Assembly: GCA_010015675.1 (NCBI GenBank)
Contig: ML976989.1
Coordinates: forward strand, 251,828 to 315,827
Direction of reading: 5' to 3'
Source of the DNA: Byssothecium circinans
Lineage: Eukaryota > Ascomycota > Dothideomycetes > Pleosporales > Massarinaceae
Length of the DNA stretch: 64,000 nt
The notes under the pieces are model-generated. The model had not been told where the DNA came from. It saw only the letters and a program-made list of their open reading frames with translations, and searched no databases. Of the stretch, positions 45,471-61,350 are shown piece after piece. Made by a program: the position numbers and the translations under genes. The number at the start of each line of letters is the position of its first letter. The stretch's first letter is position 1.

Positions 45471-47394
45471 ATGGATTTAGCGGCGCAGCGTGTCATGATG
45501 AGAGGCAGCAGTCAAACGGCTTCTCGGAATGTGTGGTCGGGGTGTTGGTTGACTCGTCGCATATCCTCTCGAAGATTCAGTAGCACGCCATCGCAACGAC
45601 AACGCGATGGACCAGCGGCGCAGTCTGACCATAATAATGAGCTATTCGAATACACGTCCGGAAGGTGGCTGTACGAGAAAATTACCCCTTTCCTTTCTAA
45701 AAACCCACCTATCTGACACTAATACAGATACAATGAGAGCCTCCGCCTCCGCGAACGCCACCTCCCCTTCAACATCCCCGAGCTCAAAAAAGCCGCTGCA
45801 AAATGCGTCGATAGACCCGTAACTGACATCGCCAATCTCACCAAGTTGGCTGAAAGCACCACAAACCGCGTCTTCGAAATATCCTTCAAAGACAACTCTT
45901 CCATCCTAGCGCGAATGCCCTATCACATCTGCACGCCCAACAGGTACAAGATCGCAAGTGAAGTCGCAACATTGGACTTTGTGCGAAAGCACGGCATCGC
46001 GGCGCCGAAAGTCTTGGGGTACGAGATCGAGGAGAATGCTGTGGGGACTGAGTATATGTTTATGGAGAAGATGGAGGGAAAACCGATTGGGATTGCTTGG
46101 TTTGACTTGACGAAGAAGCAGCAGGGTGATGTGTTGTTTGCTTTTGTGGAGATGGAGAAGAAGCTTTTTGGAATGGAGATTCCGGCGTGTGGGAGCTTGT
46201 ATTATGCCCGCGACCTTCCGTCTGGTGTGCGGAGGATTGAGATTCCGAATGCGGAGGGGAGGTTGTGTGTTGGGCCTTATGCTTCGTACGAATGGTGGGA
46301 TGGGGAGCGTCGAGAGATGGATATTGACCGGGGACCTTGTAAGTCACTCTATTACACTCCACTCCCAGCAATAAAGCTAATAATATCTTGCAGTCACAGA
46401 CGCGCTCTCCGCCCTGCAAGCCCCCGCCCTCAAAGAAATCTCCTGGGCGCGCCCCCAAGCCCGCCCGCGCCTCCCCTTCGTCCGGCAGTACCGCGAAGGA
46501 CTCAAGTACGAAAAACAGCATCCCGACGGCTACATTAAAGCCCTTTCAGACTACCTCCTGCTAACCCCGCACCTCATCCCCGCCTCCTCAACCTTCACCA
46601 CCCCGCTCCTCCGGCACCCCTACCCCCACCCCATAAACATCCTCGTAGACGAAAACTACACCGTCACCGGATACCTGAACTGGCAAGCCGCCGTCGTCCT
46701 GCCTACCTTTCTCGCCGCGGGCATCCCCCAGGAGTTCCAAAACCACATCGACGGCCAGGAACACCGGACTTTCCTCCCCGCCGAAACGCCGGATAACTAC
46801 GCCGATATGAGCGCGGGGGAGAAACATGTGATCGTGGAGCGGAACCGCCAGCGAGAGGTGCATGAGAGGTATAACATGTACACCGTCGTTATGAACGATA
46901 AGCATTACCAAGCGCTGAAGGAGAAAGAGGAGAATCAATTGCTGGTGCAGCATTTATACGCCCGCGCCCTTAGGCCCTGGGAGGGGATATATTCGCTGCT
47001 TGAGTATGATGTGCTTAAAGCTGTGGAGAGCTGGGGGGATGTGGCGACGCCTGTACAAGCCACCACCACCGCCGCCGACGACGGGGATGAGGACGGAGAT
47101 AGTACGGTTCCCCCGTGCCCGGTCACTATTTCGGAAGAAGAAAGGAAGCGGCTAAACGCGCTGATCGACGATGAGTTCCGCGAAGCGGAGAAGGCGTGGG
47201 AGGGAATGGAGCGGTATATCGCGGTTGGGGAGGATGGGTGGACGGAGACGGAGTGGTATGATACGGCGGTGGAGAGGAATCAAGAGGTGAAGGAGTATAT
47301 GAGGGGGGTTTTGGAAAAGGGAGGGGAGGAGGGCGAGGGTGTGGAGGAGCTTTTGGGGCATTGGTGGTTTGATGATTTTGATGAGGAGGGGTAG
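45471..47394 (+). CDS. AIM9/aminoglycoside-phosphotransferase-like mitochondrial protein, probably inactive kinase fold
   Basis: Three exons: 45471-45670, 45728-46338, 46394-47394 (603 aa); introns of 57 and 55 bases, phases 2 and 1. The N-terminus (MDLAAQRVMMRGSSQTASRN, then WLTRRISSRRFSS) is Arg/Ser rich and lacks acids after Asp2, like a mitochondrial presequence. The APH-like kinase core follows: TSGRWLYNESLRLRERHLPF, NIPELKKAAAKC, LTKLAESTTNRVFEISFKD, then ILARMPY and YMFMEKMEGKPIG. Where active APH-type kinases have an H-x-D-x(4)-N catalytic loop and a second metal-binding Asp (IDW), this protein has LRHPYPHPINILVDEN and TGYLNWQ. The Asn and ILVD remain, but the catalytic Asp and the IDW Asp are gone. 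This is the AIM9 family (altered inheritance of mitochondria) by overall wording. A scaffolding or sensing role is inference. Confidence 0.75.
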
Positions 47395-48823
47395 TAGGGG
47401 GGGATTATATAGAGTTATGGGATTGGGGAGGAGGGGAGAGGGGAAGTGGGATGGTGAGTCTTGGGCGGGCGGTTGTTGGGAGTAGCCACGAGGATTGAGT
47501 GATTGATTGATTGATCGTAAGAGGAATTTTGTAACATATCTGTACTTCAGACTTCGTCACTCCTGTATATATACAGCTTCTTGTAGCAAATTCCACTTCC
47601 TTGAAATAAGAACAGAAACATACGGAATTACACCTCGCTATGGATCTGGATCTGGAGAGTATTAAACGATGTAACTTGGGCATATTAAGCTAATGACACT
47701 ATGATGAACATGTGGTTAAAGCATGTAGACAGAATTTGCAAAGAACCTAGAAGACTACACAAAGCGATACTTACAAACAATACAGACAGCCAGATTTCGT
47801 GTAAATAATACTCTAATAACAACACGGCCTCCTTACGCAACATCTCTTCATCGTTCCCGTTGCTCTATTTATGTTAACTACATGACCTTCATCCTCGCCA
47901 TAGAATTCAACAACATCGCGCGCGTTATACCCATCCATCCAACCAGAGTAAAAAAACTCCTCACTCTCCATCCTACCAAGATGCGTCAATACTTCCCTAT
48001 CTAGAAAATCTATGACGTGGGAATTTGCCAAACTGCCAACCGCACCCAGGCAGGAAAGGACTCATAATGACATCGAATCACAAACAGCACACTATATCCA
48101 GACAAAGTTGCAGCTGTATCGCTATCACTAATTTGCCTTAGAGACCGCAAATATATGATTATATTCTCTTTTGGATTGGGTTAAAGCGAGTCGGATCCAT
48201 GGATATTTAGCTAAGTTAGATCACGTGGATTCTGTTCACCGCCTACATACACACCTGTATATAAGCGCGTCAAAAACTAGGACATAGCATCAGCCCAATT
48301 TCTTATTTCTAGTCCAGAGGATTTACAGCCCTTCGAAAGCTTTGACTGAACTCCTTCAAGGCAGCTTTACGCTCATGAGAGTGCCGGATGAATTCCTGGG
48401 CGGTGTGCGCGACGGACTGCTTAATGGAGAAAGGGGGGGTATAATAGGATTTGCATACTGTTGCTTTGATAAGCGCTGAAAGTCTCGCATATATAGGGTG
48501 TGAGAAGGGAGACTAGATGATACAGGGACGAAATTAAGGAAGAGGGGAGATGGCATTTCTATGTCAAGCCTGTGCATAAGGATGCCAAGCCACGGAGCCA
48601 GAGAACTCGATAAAGGACAGGTTCTTGCGGTGTGTTGATGTCGCGAGTGAGGCCTGTAACGATAACGTACTCTATGAAACTTCGTCACGGTATATATCAC
48701 GTACTTCATCATACGAAACTCAGAATGTCGTAGTTACGTAAATGTTAAACATTGACTACCTTTCGTGATATTAAGCTATCTCACCAATGCCCCCGCGACT
48801 CTCTTAGCCCAAGCTTTCCTTTC
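47395..48823. other. Intergenic region between convergent genes
   Basis: AT-richer than its neighbours around 47500-48250. A minus-strand frame at 48031-47813 reads NSHVIDFLDREVLTHLGRME and FFYSGWMDGYNARDVVEFYG but begins with TTG, so I do not call it. No supported gene. Confidence 0.4.
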
Positions 48824-54281
<5,458 letters not shown>

Positions 54282-56205
54282 ATGTTCGAGTGGATTATGG
54301 GTCCCCGCATGGCGAATGCGATCGAGGACCTTCAACCAGGTGCGTTGAACCGATCATACGAGATAACTGCGTGCTGACTATGCAGATGCCGGCTACGAAA
54401 ACACCATCATCGATGCCCCCGAGACTCCCGCCCACCAGTTCGCCGTCAAGGCCTTCAAGCATGCCCTCTTCGGAACGCCAGCCCCAGAAGACTTGCACGC
54501 CGCGAGCAAAAGGCGGCAGAAAAAACAGTCTCCCGACGCGTTGAGAGCCAATGTGCCCGAAATCGTGCCCCCGAAAGACAGCTCCGCGCCCGCCTCGCCC
54601 TCCAAACAGCCGGCTGGGATCATGAAGACGCCCGTAACCGCCAACAAGACGCGGAAATCCGTGTCCTTTGGCACTCACGTGGTGGACAACGAGGGGAAGC
54701 GGGGGAATGCCAGCAAGAGCGGAATCCCAAACAACTGTCCTGGCAAATTTCCCAGCCCGTGGACACCTGGAACGGAACTGAAAGTGGGGGTAGACAGCGA
54801 GCAGAAGCCACGCACTAAGCTTACGGAGGCTCTATTGGATGCACGCACAACGACGCAGCCGAAATCAGGTCAAAAGCCCAAAGCTCGAGACGACAGCGAC
54901 ATCACTATGGACATGGGCGCGCCACGATCAGAATCGGGCAAATACTGGAAGGAACAGTATGAGAGCTACGCTGAACGGAGCGAGAAGGAGACGAAGAAGC
55001 TGGTCGCAAAGCAGCAACTCGCTAAGAATTACGCGAGAAAGAAGGACGGAGAGGTGACCGAGCTGATCACAAAACTCGAGGGCGAACGAAAGCGGTACAG
55101 GCGTCGCGAGCACGAACTGGAGCAAAAGAACAAGGACTATCAGGAGCGGTTACGGCAGGCCATGGCGGAGAACGTCTCTGCTAGTGTTGAGATCACGGCT
55201 CTCAAGAATCGAATTGCGACTTTAGAAAAGTCCATAATCATTCCCTCCTCGGACATCCAAGAGAGCAAGACGTCAATTCGAATCTACGAAGATGCGAGCA
55301 AAGTCGCAGTCAACTCTCCGAACGAGCTAGATGTTGGCCCCGAAGTTTCGTATCTATCTACCAAATCTCGTATACCTGCATCAGGCAAAGAGAACTCGCC
55401 GCCAAAGCCTCGCCATGTCAGACGCCAAACACTGCAAGATGCAACCACTCGAACCGCGACGCCATTTGATGCGAGACCAAGGCTAGGTGCCAACGAAGGC
55501 GATATTTCTACCATCATTGCCAGGTCTCCGCATGCACGTAGAGCTTCTCACTCTACAGCTCGGCCAACCCCCGTTTCCCATCAATCAGAACCATCAACTC
55601 TCAGTGTACGAAAGCCTGAACCTCGTCTGGAAAATGTACCGCCCGTTTCCCAGCCAAAAGTCCTGCATTCAAGTCCGCTACCACAGGGCTCGCCGGGTCC
55701 AGACCTGTGGATGGACAACAGTGAAAGCGGGATTGCCCCACAAGATAGAATGGCGCTCCCGATATCGACAGGGGGACCATCCTACGCCAGACCCTCTAGG
55801 CCCACTCAGCCATCTCGTCGTGCGCCAAAATCTAGAGCTGAACGGAAGAAAGTAGCTCCCCCAACCAATGACATCTTTCTCGCCGATGCGAAGTCGGAGG
55901 CTCCTCCCACGACAGCTCGAGTGACCAAGAAGCCCGCACCCATCGAGACGAAGAAAGAGGCCGTGCAACCCGAGCCACTCAAACTTGCGGTGAAGGTCGA
56001 TGCCACCAAGCCCACCGACTATTCCCCTACCGATCCGCGATTCAACCTATCGAAGATCACGAGTCATCACGCTGAAGGCTCTGCGCAGGTCACGAAGGAT
56101 AGGGTGGAGCTGGGCTCTACTACAGATCATACTGATCTGGATCGCAAGCAGGAAGCGAGGAGGCGGCTGTTAGAGAGGAAGAAGAAGAAGTCACCGCCTT
56201 CGTAG
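54282..56205 (+). CDS. cut12: Spindle pole body-associated protein, Cut12 family
   Basis: Cut12-type proteins sit at the spindle pole body and promote mitotic entry through polo kinase and Cdc25. Two exons: 54282-54339 and 54386-56205 (625 aa), with a 46-base intron (GTGCGT, branch GCTGAC, acceptor TGCAG) joined in phase. The N-terminus MFEWIMGPRMANAIEDLQPD, then APETPAHQFAVKAFKHALFG and TPAPEDL, is the Cut12 hallmark. The second hallmark is KSVSFGTHVVDNEGKRG, followed by SGIPNNCPGKFPSPWTPGT (about 125-170). A coiled coil starts at KYWKEQYESYAERSEKE and runs to about ALKNRIATLEKS (about 205-305). The rest is disordered, Pro/Ser/Lys rich, with possible CDK-type S/T-P sites (for example TATPFDARP), and ends in KKKKSPPS. 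Convergent with pth1. Confidence 0.9.
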
Positions 56206-56588
56206 GCTAAATATTATTTTAATACGCCCAGGTTGGCGACTTTTCCGCCTTTGGACTGTGGTTTTTGTTGGTGTTTTGGAGTAAGGATGGGTGCTCTCAC
56301 CGGTCTGTACGGCTTTCTAGGTTCATTGTTATTGTATGCATGGATTAGGAGTACTGTGTTCTTGATACCAATTGATGCTATTCATTATTCGATGCATTAT
56401 CGCTTCTGTTGTACATTTCTACTATTACATTCTATGCAGTGAATGATTCTTCTTCGCCAAAGTGTGGGTATATGCAACAACAGACGTTTATCTTTTCCCC
56501 CCATACCTCATCCCAAAGTATCATACACTCCACTCATCCCCTCTCCAAAAGAACTCTGTTGAACCGAATCCAAGGAACATGCATACCC
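56206..56588. other. Short gap between convergent genes
   Basis: 383 bases holding the two 3' ends. AT-rich around 56320-56450. Nothing else seen. Confidence 0.5.
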
Positions 56589-57686
56589 TCACCGTCTCCC
56601 CTCCCCAATCTCCCTCAACGCCTCCACAACCCCCACACACGCCTTCTCCACCGCGCCCACCTCCCTCGCACTCATCTTCTTCAACACATACTCCGACACA
56701 ACCCTCGCCTCCCTACTCTCAGGCCGCCCAATCCCCACCCCGATCCTCCACCACTTAGTCCCAACCCCCAACGCCCCCTGCACGCTCTTCAACCCATTAT
56801 GCCCACGCGCACTGCTCCCCCCGTCCTTAACCCCCACCCTCCCCAACGCAGCCTCCAACTCATCATGCACAACCACCAACCTCGGCTCCCGCCCCCTCGC
56901 CTTCACACCCCGCGAGAACTCCGTCCACGCGCGGCGTAGCGGCGGCCCGCTGACGTTCATCAACGAGGTGGATTGCCAGAACGTCCAGTCGTCTTCTTCG
57001 GGCGACGTGTTGTCGCGTCCCTTGCGGAAGCCCAAGAAGCCGAAGGTCAGGGTTGTGTTGGACGGCCGCGAGACGAGGCCTGAGAGCCCCTTGGTGAAGG
57101 GCTCGTAGGACTTTGTCGTGCTGATGTGTGTGGTTACGATATGCCCGGCGGAATGGAAGGTGTGGGCGTAGGCGGTGCCGGGATTGCCGAGGGAGGCTAC
57201 TAAGAGGGCGTAGGGGGTGGTGGGTGGCATTGTGAGGGTTGGGAGGGGGGATAGGGTGGGGGGTTTGGAGGCGAGAGGTCGGGGGTTGTTTGGTGGAGGT
57301 TTAGAGGGGGTGGGGGAGCTGGGTGGTGGTGTTGGCGGGTTCGCGATGCGCTTCTTTTGTGCACGGAGGGCTTTGCGACTTATGGGCGTGGGGATATCGG
57401 GGTCGGAGGGGCGAGAGGTGTGCGCATCGTCTTGCGGGACGTCGTCGGGTTCGGTGTCGTTGTCGGTGGGTGGGGGAGTATCGATTTCAGAGGTGGATAA
57501 TTGTTGCTCTTCTTTATTTCGCTGGTTCTTCTTCCTCTTCTCCTTTCGAGTTAACGGTGTTGTTGTTTGAATTTCTTCGCTCTCATCGTCGCGAACAACA
57601 TTTTCGAGACGGGAGCAGGGATCTGCGGCGATCGGCGCTAAGGCTTGCACGTGCGCACGTGGGATCGCGTTTTTGGGTGTCGTCAT
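56589..57686 (-). CDS. pth1: Peptidyl-tRNA hydrolase (Pth1 type) with long N-terminal extension
   Basis: Releases tRNA from stalled peptidyl-tRNA; fungal Pth1 is usually mitochondrial. Single exon, 365 aa. The catalytic domain starts only at about residue 155: YALLVASLGNPGTAYAHTFH with the likely catalytic His near 178 (usually in an RHN context, here FHS), then TSLMNVSGPPLRRAW, RLVVVHDELEAALG, ARGHNGLKSVQGALG and GIGRPESREARVVSEYVLKK, matching the family's N-x-SG, HD and GHNG motifs. The first 150 residues are low complexity: acidic, Lys-rich (RKEKRKKNQRNKEE) and Pro-rich. This extension is unusual for a roughly 200-aa enzyme. An internal ATG at 57230 (MPPTTPYALL) could start a normal-length enzyme, so the long form may be an annotation choice or an isoform. 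Divergent from rad14. Confidence 0.85.
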   Translation of the reverse strand: MTTPKNAIPRAHVQALAPIAADPCSRLENVVRDDESEEIQTTTPLTRKEKRKKNQRNKEEQQLSTSEIDTPPPTDNDTEPDDVPQDDAHTSRPSDPDIPTPISRKALRAQKKRIANPPTPPPSSPTPSKPPPNNPRPLASKPPTLSPLPTLTMPPTTPYALLVASLGNPGTAYAHTFHSAGHIVTTHISTTKSYEPFTKGLSGLVSRPSNTTLTFGFLGFRKGRDNTSPEEDDWTFWQSTSLMNVSGPPLRRAWTEFSRGVKARGREPRLVVVHDELEAALGRVGVKDGGSSARGHNGLKSVQGALGVGTKWWRIGVGIGRPESREARVVSEYVLKKMSAREVGAVEKACVGVVEALREIGEGRR

Positions 57687-58158
57687 CGTTTGGAAAAAGT
57701 TGTGGAGGGTTTGTGTTGATCATTTTGGGGGAAATTGGGATCTTATGTATGCAGGCTTTGTCTAGATGGTATGGTGCTGCGCACCGTGGATTGCTTTAAA
57801 GGTTGAGCATTGCGAAGGGTACAGCCACCGCGAGGAGTCATAATGAGATTTGTAAGGGCGGTGCCGCCCTTTTCCCATGGAACTAACTGTGTAGTAATTA
57901 TTAAAGGTAGACACGGACCTCGGGCACTGTTCTTTATTCTTAAGTCTCAGTTATCGAAATTCTTTTTCCAAACGGTGTAGGACGCCTGTAGTCGTTCCGG
58001 AAGGCGGAAACAGCAAAGGCTTGGCGTTCATCATCATTCAGGAACCAGTCTTTCGCACTCTTCGAGCCCTCAGAAACTCGCCACACATACTTTGCAAAGT
58101 GCATCGACGGTGGATACAGGGCCGACTGAGTACTCTCCACAAGAACTCGGGCATCACA
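57687..58158. promoter_or_regulatory. Shared promoter between pth1 and rad14
   Basis: 472 bases between divergent starts. A minus-strand frame at 58140-57940 overlaps it but starts with GTG and has no recognised domain. No clear TATA box. Confidence 0.5.
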
Positions 58159-59443
58159 ATGTCGAACCGACCTTCAACGCCACCGCGGGCAACGCGCTCA
58201 GCGGGAAAGCTGCCACCGAACCCTCTAACTCCGGAACAGATCAGGAAGATGGTATGCCCTGTCCCAAAATATCTTACTCCACGACCCTAAGCATGGACAG
58301 GAAGAAGCTCGTCTCAAAGCCAAAGCAGCCGCACAACAAGCACAAGCCACGAAACCCACCCCTCTCCCCATCGCAGGCACAAAGCGCGCCTACTCTTCCA
58401 TCAACTCTTCAAACACGCCTTCACAATCGCGAAACCCGCCCGCCGCATCTCCACAGAAGCGCGACCAGAATGGCTTCATCCAGCCCCCCGCTAACGACCT
58501 CATCCAACCGGCTAAGAACTTCGGGCGCTCAGAGTACATCGAATATGACTTCAGCAAGATGACGGACACAAAAGGCGGATTCCTAAGCACACAAGATGAT
58601 CCACACAACCGCGCAATGTGGTCCGGGCGAGGCAAAGAAGAAGAGAAGCCCGAAGGAATGACACTCGCTGAATGGGAGCAAGAAAGAATACGCAGGAAAC
58701 TGCGCGAGAACCGCGAAGGCCACTTCGAGCCCGGGATATCCGTGCTTAACCAAGTTGACGGCCGCGACGAAGAAGAAGAAGACCTCCTCCTCGCCGCCGC
58801 CGAAAACGAAGGCGGCGCCGACGTCCCCTCATACAAAGGCAAATACGGCGACGGCAAGCGCGACATCCGCGGCAAATGCCGCGAATGCAGCTCCCTCGAG
58901 ATCGATTGGAAATGGCAAGACATATTCCACATCGGCGTCTGCAACGCCTGCAAAGAGAAACTCCCCGACAAATACTCGCTCCTCACCAAAACCGAAGCGC
59001 GCGAAGATTACCTCCTCACGGACCCAGAACTCAAAGACGAAGACCTGCTCCCCCATCTCGAGCGCCCCAACCCGCATAAACAATCTTTCCACGCCATGCA
59101 GCTCTTCTTGCGCCTGCAAGTCGAAGCCTACGCCTTCAGCGACAAGAAATGGGGCTCGGCTGCGAATCTCGATGCGGAGTACGAGAAGCGGCAGAAGGTC
59201 AGCAAGGAGAAGAAGGAGAAGAAGTTTAGTAAGAAGTTGGATGATTTGAAGAAGAGGACGCGGATGGAGGCGTATAAGAGGGCGAGGATGGGCGATGGGC
59301 AGGCCGAATTTGGGATGAAAATTAAGAGCGCGGGGGATAGGCATGTGCATGAATGGGGGAGGAGTGTGGTGGATCGGAGTACGGGGATGGCGAGGAAGAG
59401 GTGTGAGGAGTGTGGGATGGAGGTTGAGGAGTTTGAGTTTTAG
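58159..59443 (+). CDS. rad14: DNA repair protein Rad14 (XPA)
   Basis: A nucleotide-excision-repair damage-verification factor acting in the nucleus with TFIIH and RPA. Two exons, 58159-58251 and 58301-59443 (411 aa), with a 49-base intron (GTATGC...GACAG) in phase 0. The start is MSNRPSTPPRATRSAGK, then PEQIRKM joined to EEARLKAKAAAQQ. FGRSEYIEYDFSKMTDTKGG precedes the zinc finger, as in XPA. The C4 zinc finger is CREC at 224-227 and CNAC at 245-248, around SSLEIDWKWQDIFHIGV. The DNA-binding region follows: LLTKTEAREDYLLTDPELKD, then LPHLERPNPHKQSFHAMQLF and LRLQVEAYAFSDKKWGS. A basic Lys-rich helix and HVHEWGRSVVDRSTGMARKR come near the end, with an extra CEEC pair. Length and order match fungal Rad14. 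Confidence 0.95.
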
Positions 59444-60077
59444 TGATATGATACCCTGGGAGGCTTGCGATATCAGTTTTGCTTTCCGTTTCTTACCCTT
59501 TTTTCAGACTCTGCAGTGCGGGTATTCGCCGTTCACGGATCCGTCACGCACTCCAATTCGACGGTTTCTTGCACTGTATGTCGCTTTGACGGTATCCAGG
59601 ATACGTAATCCAGAGTTTGAGTCGGCCACCGGGGCTGTTGTTGTACAGCCAAGCTAAAAGCAACTCAGCACTGACTCATTCCATGACGGTCCTGGAAAAG
59701 AAAGTCAGCGCGTCTCCCCCTCGCACAATCATTGAGTATATGAGTCACTTATTTCAGCACTGACTCCCAACGAGCGGGAAGATTCGATCAGTGATTCGAC
59801 ATTTGATTTTGAATAAACTATCTACCGTAGGCTTGCTCTACCGTACATTGTAAAGAACAAGAAAATCCTCCATCAGGACGCACACATCCGCCCGCCCGCT
59901 CGCCGCATAGCACCGTGTATAAAAAGAAAAAACCACCACCAAACCAGCCGTTTACCTTCATACCTGCCCCATCCCACGTGATCCAGAAACCCGCCCATCA
60001 TCAGCGTACATCCATCACGTCCCCGGTCCCCCCTCGCATCTCGCAGCGCATTGCGCCGTACAGACGCCCTGAATTCC
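59444..60077. other. Intergenic region with Gcn4-like sites
   Basis: Holds TGACTCA at 59672-59678 and TGAGTCA at 59741-59747, plus a partial TGACTCC near 59761. These match the Gcn4/CpcA/AP-1 site, but they lie between two 3' ends, so a promoter role is doubtful. No gene. Confidence 0.4.
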
Positions 60078-60365
60078 CTAAGGCCTCCTACCATCACACG
60101 CTAGCTTCTTCCCAGTGCAAAGCTCTTGCGTATCGTAATTGCACCATCCGCAAAAGCCCTTCCAAAGATTTTTCCTGCGGACCTTGCAGTCTCCAGTTCG
60201 GCACTCCGCCCAATGTTTGACCTTGGGTACCCTGCATGCCGGGCAAACCCACATCTCGTCGCCGGTGAGCTTGTGGGCGATTTCAGGGGATGCCGGTCCC
60301 GGTGGCGGTGTGGGCGGTGGCGAGGGGTATGGAGATGGCGAGGACATTCGGGATGGCTCGGACAT
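60078..60365 (-). CDS. Small cysteine-rich (zinc-ribbon-like) protein A
   Basis: 95 aa, single exon, ATG at 60365. A Pro/Ser-rich N-terminus (PSPYPSPPPTPPPGPASP) leads into DEMWVCPACRVPKVKHWAEC, then CKVRRKNLWKGFCGWCNYD and LCTGKKLACDGRRP. Eight cysteines, several as CxxC pairs (CPAC, CGWC), suggest zinc binding. There is no signal peptide, so a secreted effector is less likely. It resembles the next minus-strand gene: DE(M/A)W(V/I)CP(A/K)C, a central CG..N block and a C-terminal C-x-G motif. Family unknown to me. Confidence 0.55.
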   Translation of the reverse strand: MSEPSRMSSPSPYPSPPPTPPPGPASPEIAHKLTGDEMWVCPACRVPKVKHWAECRTGDCKVRRKNLWKGFCGWCNYDTQELCTGKKLACDGRRP

Positions 60366-60908
60366 TGCTGCGGAAGGTTTTCTCTGTTCCGCTGGCTGTG
60401 GGGGATCGTAGTGGTAGTACAGGGTATTCGAAGTGGAGAGTATGTTGGAAGATTGTGGAAGATGTGAGGGTCTGGGTGTGATACGAGAGGTAGAGGAAAG
60501 GGGCGCTTTGGCACTTTGTATAGTAGGGGTTGGGGAGGGGAGTCGAGGAAGTGTGGGTCTTTAGCTCACTGTCGGACTGGGGGACTACGAAATGCGATGC
60601 GTTAGGGGCATTCTGACTCTGTGTTGTGAGGAGTTTCGTGAGTTATAGGGAGAAGACTCAAGCGCGTCTTACACGTGGAAGGTATACACGTCAGTGCTGT
60701 TGGGATTAAGTATTTTAATAAGGCTGGGTAATTATATCCGTAGCATTTGTATGCTGTCTATATATACAAAGTTCTACGCAAACGCTAACACTCGCAAAAC
60801 CCCCCGACTACCTTATCCAATACCACCCAAACCACCCATCCAGCCCACGAAGCCACCACGCCGCCTTCCAATACCCAAGGCCCACCCTACCTGCTTCGAT
60901 CGACAGGA
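60366..60908. other. Spacer between the two cysteine-rich genes
   Basis: Probable promoter of protein A and 3' flank of protein B. G-rich on the plus strand at 60500-60545. No gene recognised. Confidence 0.4.
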
Positions 60909-61145
60909 TCACTCAAGCGGCTTCGCCCCCCTGCAATCCGAACCTTCGCAAATTGATCGTTCCTTCGTATTGAATATGCCGCAAGTCGGACCTGGGGATT
61001 TCGGCGCTTGGCAAACCCATACTTCGGACTTCAAGAAATCGTCTTTGGGGCATTTCTCCGTGACTTCCGCTCCTAACGATGTTTTGCATTTAGGGCATAT
61101 CCAGGCTTCGTCGGGCTGGAGGGAGCGGCCGCGCTCGATTCCCAT
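60909..61145 (-). CDS. Small cysteine-rich (zinc-ribbon-like) protein B
   Basis: 78 aa from the ATG at 61145: MGIERGRSLQPDEAWICPKC, then SEVWVCQAPKSPGPTCGIFN and KERSICEGSDCRGAKPLE. Seven cysteines, the first pair CPKC aligning with CPAC of protein A. The frame is open upstream to an ATG at 61382, which would add 79 residues without coding character, so I take the shorter form. A TGACTCA site lies about 200 bases upstream. Same strand and orientation as protein A, 543 bases away. Probably diverged tandem paralogues. Function unknown. Confidence 0.5.
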   Translation of the reverse strand: MGIERGRSLQPDEAWICPKCKTSLGAEVTEKCPKDDFLKSEVWVCQAPKSPGPTCGIFNTKERSICEGSDCRGAKPLE

Positions 61146-61343
61146 TTTCGGGGCTTCCGGAGGTAATGAGGTGGTGGGAGTGTGGTAGAGTCGAGTTTGT
61201 GGGGGCGAAGGAGGGTCGTTGTATGTTTTCTTATTAGGTCGTTTGTCTGTCCGTATTTTTGGCTTTGGTTGTGCGTGTAGGAGAGTGCGGAGGAGGAGCG
61301 CGGTGGTGACTTTATAGCTAATTTGGCCGGAGTCACTGGTGAG

Positions 61344-61350
61344 TGACTCA
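61344..61350. promoter_or_regulatory. Gcn4/CpcA-type site TGACTCA
   Basis: A perfect TGACTCA about 200 bases upstream of the start of protein B, with a second half-site AGTCACTGGTGAGTGACTCA just before it. Suggests cross-pathway (amino-acid starvation) control, but only by motif. Confidence 0.35.

Noticed and set aside
47813..48031. 72-codon minus-strand frame (VIDFLDREVLTHLGRMES)
   Set aside because: No ATG at its start, no splice partner, no family recognised; too weak to call.
57940..58140. 66-codon minus-strand frame (YVWRVSEGSKSAKDWF)
   Set aside because: Begins with GTG, overlaps the rad14 leader and first exon boundary, and no family is recognised.
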